A DNA stretch of 6,119 nt. Origin: Campylobacteraceae bacterium. Its GTDB lineage: Bacteria > Campylobacterota > Campylobacteria > Campylobacterales > Sulfurovaceae. The notes under the pieces were generated by a model. That model made no database searches and was not told the DNA's origin. It was given only the letters and a program-made list of their open reading frames with translations. Position numbers and translations under genes: made by a program. Positions 4,125 to 6,119 of this stretch are shown in pieces. The DNA lies in contig JALVXO010000269.1 of NCBI GenBank assembly GCA_027022775.1, positions 1-6,119 on the forward strand, in the 5' to 3' direction. Within the stretch, counting starts at the first letter, position 1. Every line of letters starts with the position of its first letter.

Positions 4125-6119
4125 AACCAAAGTTGCACCCATGTTTCCTTTTACACGTTCGAAACTTTTTACACGCGGGTGTTTTTTTAACAATTCATTT
4201 ACAACTTTTATAAGAACGCCTGTTCCTGTGCCATGGATTATTTCTACTTCGCTAAATCCATGCAAAAGGGCGTTTGAGAGGAAGTCTTGAATCTCTTCTT
4301 CTGCCTCATCGGCTCTTTTTCCCAGCAGTTTTAATACCATTTTGCCGCTGTTTGGTTTATCCACTTTTACACTCACTTTAACAGGGGCTTTTGGCGCTTT
4401 GATATTTTTAGCAACTTTCAGCTGCGATTTTGGAACGCGCATTTTCATACCGTTTACCTCTATCATCGCCTCTTTGGCTTTAAGGCTGATTACTGTTGCT
4501 TTTTTATTTCTGTAAAGCACCAAATCGCCCGGCTTTAACTCTTTTGGCGCCTCCTCTTTAGGTTTTTGAACACTGCTTTTTGCTTTATGGGCTTGGTTAA
4601 TCAAACGCCTTGCATCGGGGTTTTCAGCCTTTTTAAGCGCCTCTTGCACCTTTTTTAAGGCTGTTGCGTAACTCTGCTCCAGTTTAAACAGTTTCTCTTT
4701 ATATTCGCTCTCCAGCCGCTCTTTTAAATTTTGCACTTTCTGCTCTTTTAATTTCGCCTCTTCAAGCTGTTTTTGCGCTTCTTGGAGTTTTTGCTTCATT
4801 TGCATCTCTAACTGGGTAGAGCGCTCTATAAGTTCGGAAATTTTCTCTTTATCCTCTCCAAGGTAACGGCGCGCTTTATCAACCAGACCCTTCTCTATGC
4901 CGTATCTGAAAGCGGTTTCAAATGCGTAACTTTTGCCTATTGTCCCGCTTAAGTAGCTGTATGTAGGGCGTCGGTTCTCTTCATCGTAAAGTGCGGCAAT
5001 AAGCTCTACACTCTCATTTGTCGCCATCAAAGATGCAAGCCTCTTGTGGTGGGTTGTTACTATAAATTTTAAACCCCTGCCGCTCAAATCTTCCAAAAGC
5101 ACCCTAAACAGCGCTGCCGCTTCGTCTGCATCGGTTCCAAGCTCTATCTCGTCAACCCCGACAATCGCATCTTTTAAAGAAAAAAGTTTTTTAAACTCTA
5201 TCATTCTGCCGGCGAATGTAGAAATATCGTTCTTAACAGATTGCGGGTCATCTAAAATCGCTTCTATATTTTCAAAGCTTCCTACTTCGGTTTTATGCGG
5301 GTTGCATGCGTAGGGAATTAAGTACTTGCTCATAAAAACCGCGCTTAATATCGATTTTAAAAGCATCGTTTTACCGCCTGCGTTTACCCCGGTTATTAAC
5401 ATTATATCTTTGTTAAAATCTATATTTACCGGCACCGGGTCTTTAATTGCGGGGTGTTTGAACTCTTCAAGCAAAATCCGTTTTGAGCGCTTTGGCAAAA
5501 TAAGGTTCAAATCGCCCTTTTTTAACATCAGCGCTCTTGCATTATAATGGTCGATTTTATCGAACTCCCTGTTTATAAATTGCAAAAAGCGCCACCATTT
5601 GTGCATTAGCGCAGAAAACTCTTTCGCATATTTTGCATAAATTTCTGCCTGACGGTCTAAAATTCTGCTTCTTTTAGCTTTTAAATCCTCCAGCGCCTGC
5701 GGCACAACATAAAAGTAACCGCCGCTGCTGCGCCCTATAACATTTGCTTTTAAAACCTTGCTGAATCCCCCGCGCACAAGCAGGCTCTCCTGCCCGTAAT
5801 AAAGATGTATCTGACTGTCAACAAGAAACTCTTTTAAACTTGAAGAGCTTAATATTTTTGCCAGTTTCTCTTTCTGCTCCTGTTTTATAGATTCTAGCGC
5901 TCTTTCAATATCGTAAAGTTCACTCTCTTTGGAGCTGTCTATAACACCGCGTTCGTTAAAATAACCGGCCATCTCTAAAAGTTCTGCAGGTATATCAATA
6001 TTATCGATATACTTTTGCCAAAGCGGAGTTAATGTCTGCGCTTTTAAACTGTTAAAAAAATAAATTATTTTAACAAATTCATAAATTTGCTCCAGCCCCA
6101 GCACTGCCTGTTTGCTTAA
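4116..6119 (-). CDS. mutS2: MutS2 family ATPase with Smr domain (5' end outside window)
   Basis: MutS2 proteins are MutS-like ABC ATPases without the mismatch-reading domain; they have been linked to suppression of recombination and, in Bacillus, to rescue of collided ribosomes. The frame stays open to the window edge (LSKQA precedes the GTG at 6104), and by comparison with the 785-residue B. subtilis protein some 70-90 N-terminal residues are missing, so the GTG is internal. Counting from that codon: core/lever region (1-225), Walker A GVNAGGKT (239-246), the IST segment (294-296), Walker B with D318-E319 in VGVDEIELGTD, H-loop TTHH (350-353), a long charged coiled coil (about 418-500), a KOW-like small domain (523-566), a linker, and the Smr domain (588-662) with HGTGTG at 624-629. 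The usual LDLRG motif of Smr reads LKLLG (591-595), losing the acidic and basic residues. The gene is convergent with the M50 gene and unrelated to it. Its promoter is outside the window. Confidence 0.95.
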   Translation of the reverse strand, partial: LSKQAVLGLEQIYEFVKIIYFFNSLKAQTLTPLWQKYIDNIDIPAELLEMAGYFNERGVIDSSKESELYDIERALESIKQEQKEKLAKILSSSSLKEFLVDSQIHLYYGQESLLVRGGFSKVLKANVIGRSSGGYFYVVPQALEDLKAKRSRILDRQAEIYAKYAKEFSALMHKWWRFLQFINREFDKIDHYNARALMLKKGDLNLILPKRSKRILLEEFKHPAIKDPVPVNIDFNKDIMLITGVNAGGKTMLLKSILSAVFMSKYLIPYACNPHKTEVGSFENIEAILDDPQSVKNDISTFAGRMIEFKKLFSLKDAIVGVDEIELGTDADEAAALFRVLLEDLSGRGLKFIVTTHHKRLASLMATNESVELIAALYDEENRRPTYSYLSGTIGKSYAFETAFRYGIEKGLVDKARRYLGEDKEKISELIERSTQLEMQMKQKLQEAQKQLEEAKLKEQKVQNLKERLESEYKEKLFKLEQSYATALKKVQEALKKAENPDARRLINQAHKAKSSVQKPKEEAPKELKPGDLVLYRNKKATVISLKAKEAMIEVNGMKMRVPKSQLKVAKNIKAPKAPVKVSVKVDKPNSGKMVLKLLGKRADEAEEEIQDFLSNALLHGFSEVEIIHGTGTGVLIKVVNELLKKHPRVKSFERVKGNMGATLVKL

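Noticed and set aside
5044..5547. Plus-strand open frames of 89 and 73 codons inside mutS2
   Set aside because: Antisense to the conserved ATPase core (Walker A and B region); their openness follows from the codon use of mutS2.
6102..6104. GTG as the true start of mutS2
   Set aside because: The frame is open upstream to the window edge, and the protein from this GTG lacks roughly 70-90 residues present at the N-terminus of MutS2 relatives.

Overview
The window looks like chromosomal core-type sequence from a member of the Campylobacterota (formerly Epsilonproteobacteria), probably a free-living Sulfurimonas- or Sulfurovum-like lineage. I infer this from the AT-rich coding style, the short extended -10 promoter with a T-tract, and the MutS2 wording around Walker B (DEIELGTDADEAA) and the following TTHHKRLA, which I associate with that group. 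The exact genus cannot be fixed from the sequence alone.

Layout. Positions 1-561 (+) are the 3' part of the NAD(P)H-hydrate dehydratase gene (nnrD or the dehydratase half of nnr), cut by the window edge. Positions 562-1141 hold no credible gene. This 580-base spacer has a terminator-like region just after nnrD, then a block visibly richer in G and C than its surroundings. The block contains two related repeat units with hairpins (777-860 and 858-1022), and the spacer ends in the yajQ promoter. Positions 1142-1645 (+) encode a complete YajQ-family nucleotide-binding protein. It overlaps by one base (TAATG) with 1645-4071 (+), a large multidomain M50 (site-2-protease type) membrane metalloprotease with a SUKH/Knr4-like C-terminal domain and a HEAT-like tail. 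Positions 4116-6119 (-) are a convergent MutS2 gene whose first part lies beyond the right edge.

How they fit together. nnrD (metabolite repair) and mutS2 (DNA or ribosome maintenance) are housekeeping genes that merely flank the middle pair. yajQ and the M50 gene form a two-gene operon with overlapping stop and start codons, read from one promoter at about 1107-1115. A YajQ protein, some of whose relatives are cyclic-di-GMP or nucleotide effectors, is therefore co-produced with an intramembrane protease. A functional link between the two is only an inference.

Most worth a second look: the M50-SUKH fusion and its predicted topology, the degenerate LDLR motif in the MutS2 Smr domain, and the repeat block at 777-1022 with its structured 92-base insert. 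I found no CRISPR array, tRNA, rRNA, transposase or phage gene, and no convincing undescribed defence system.
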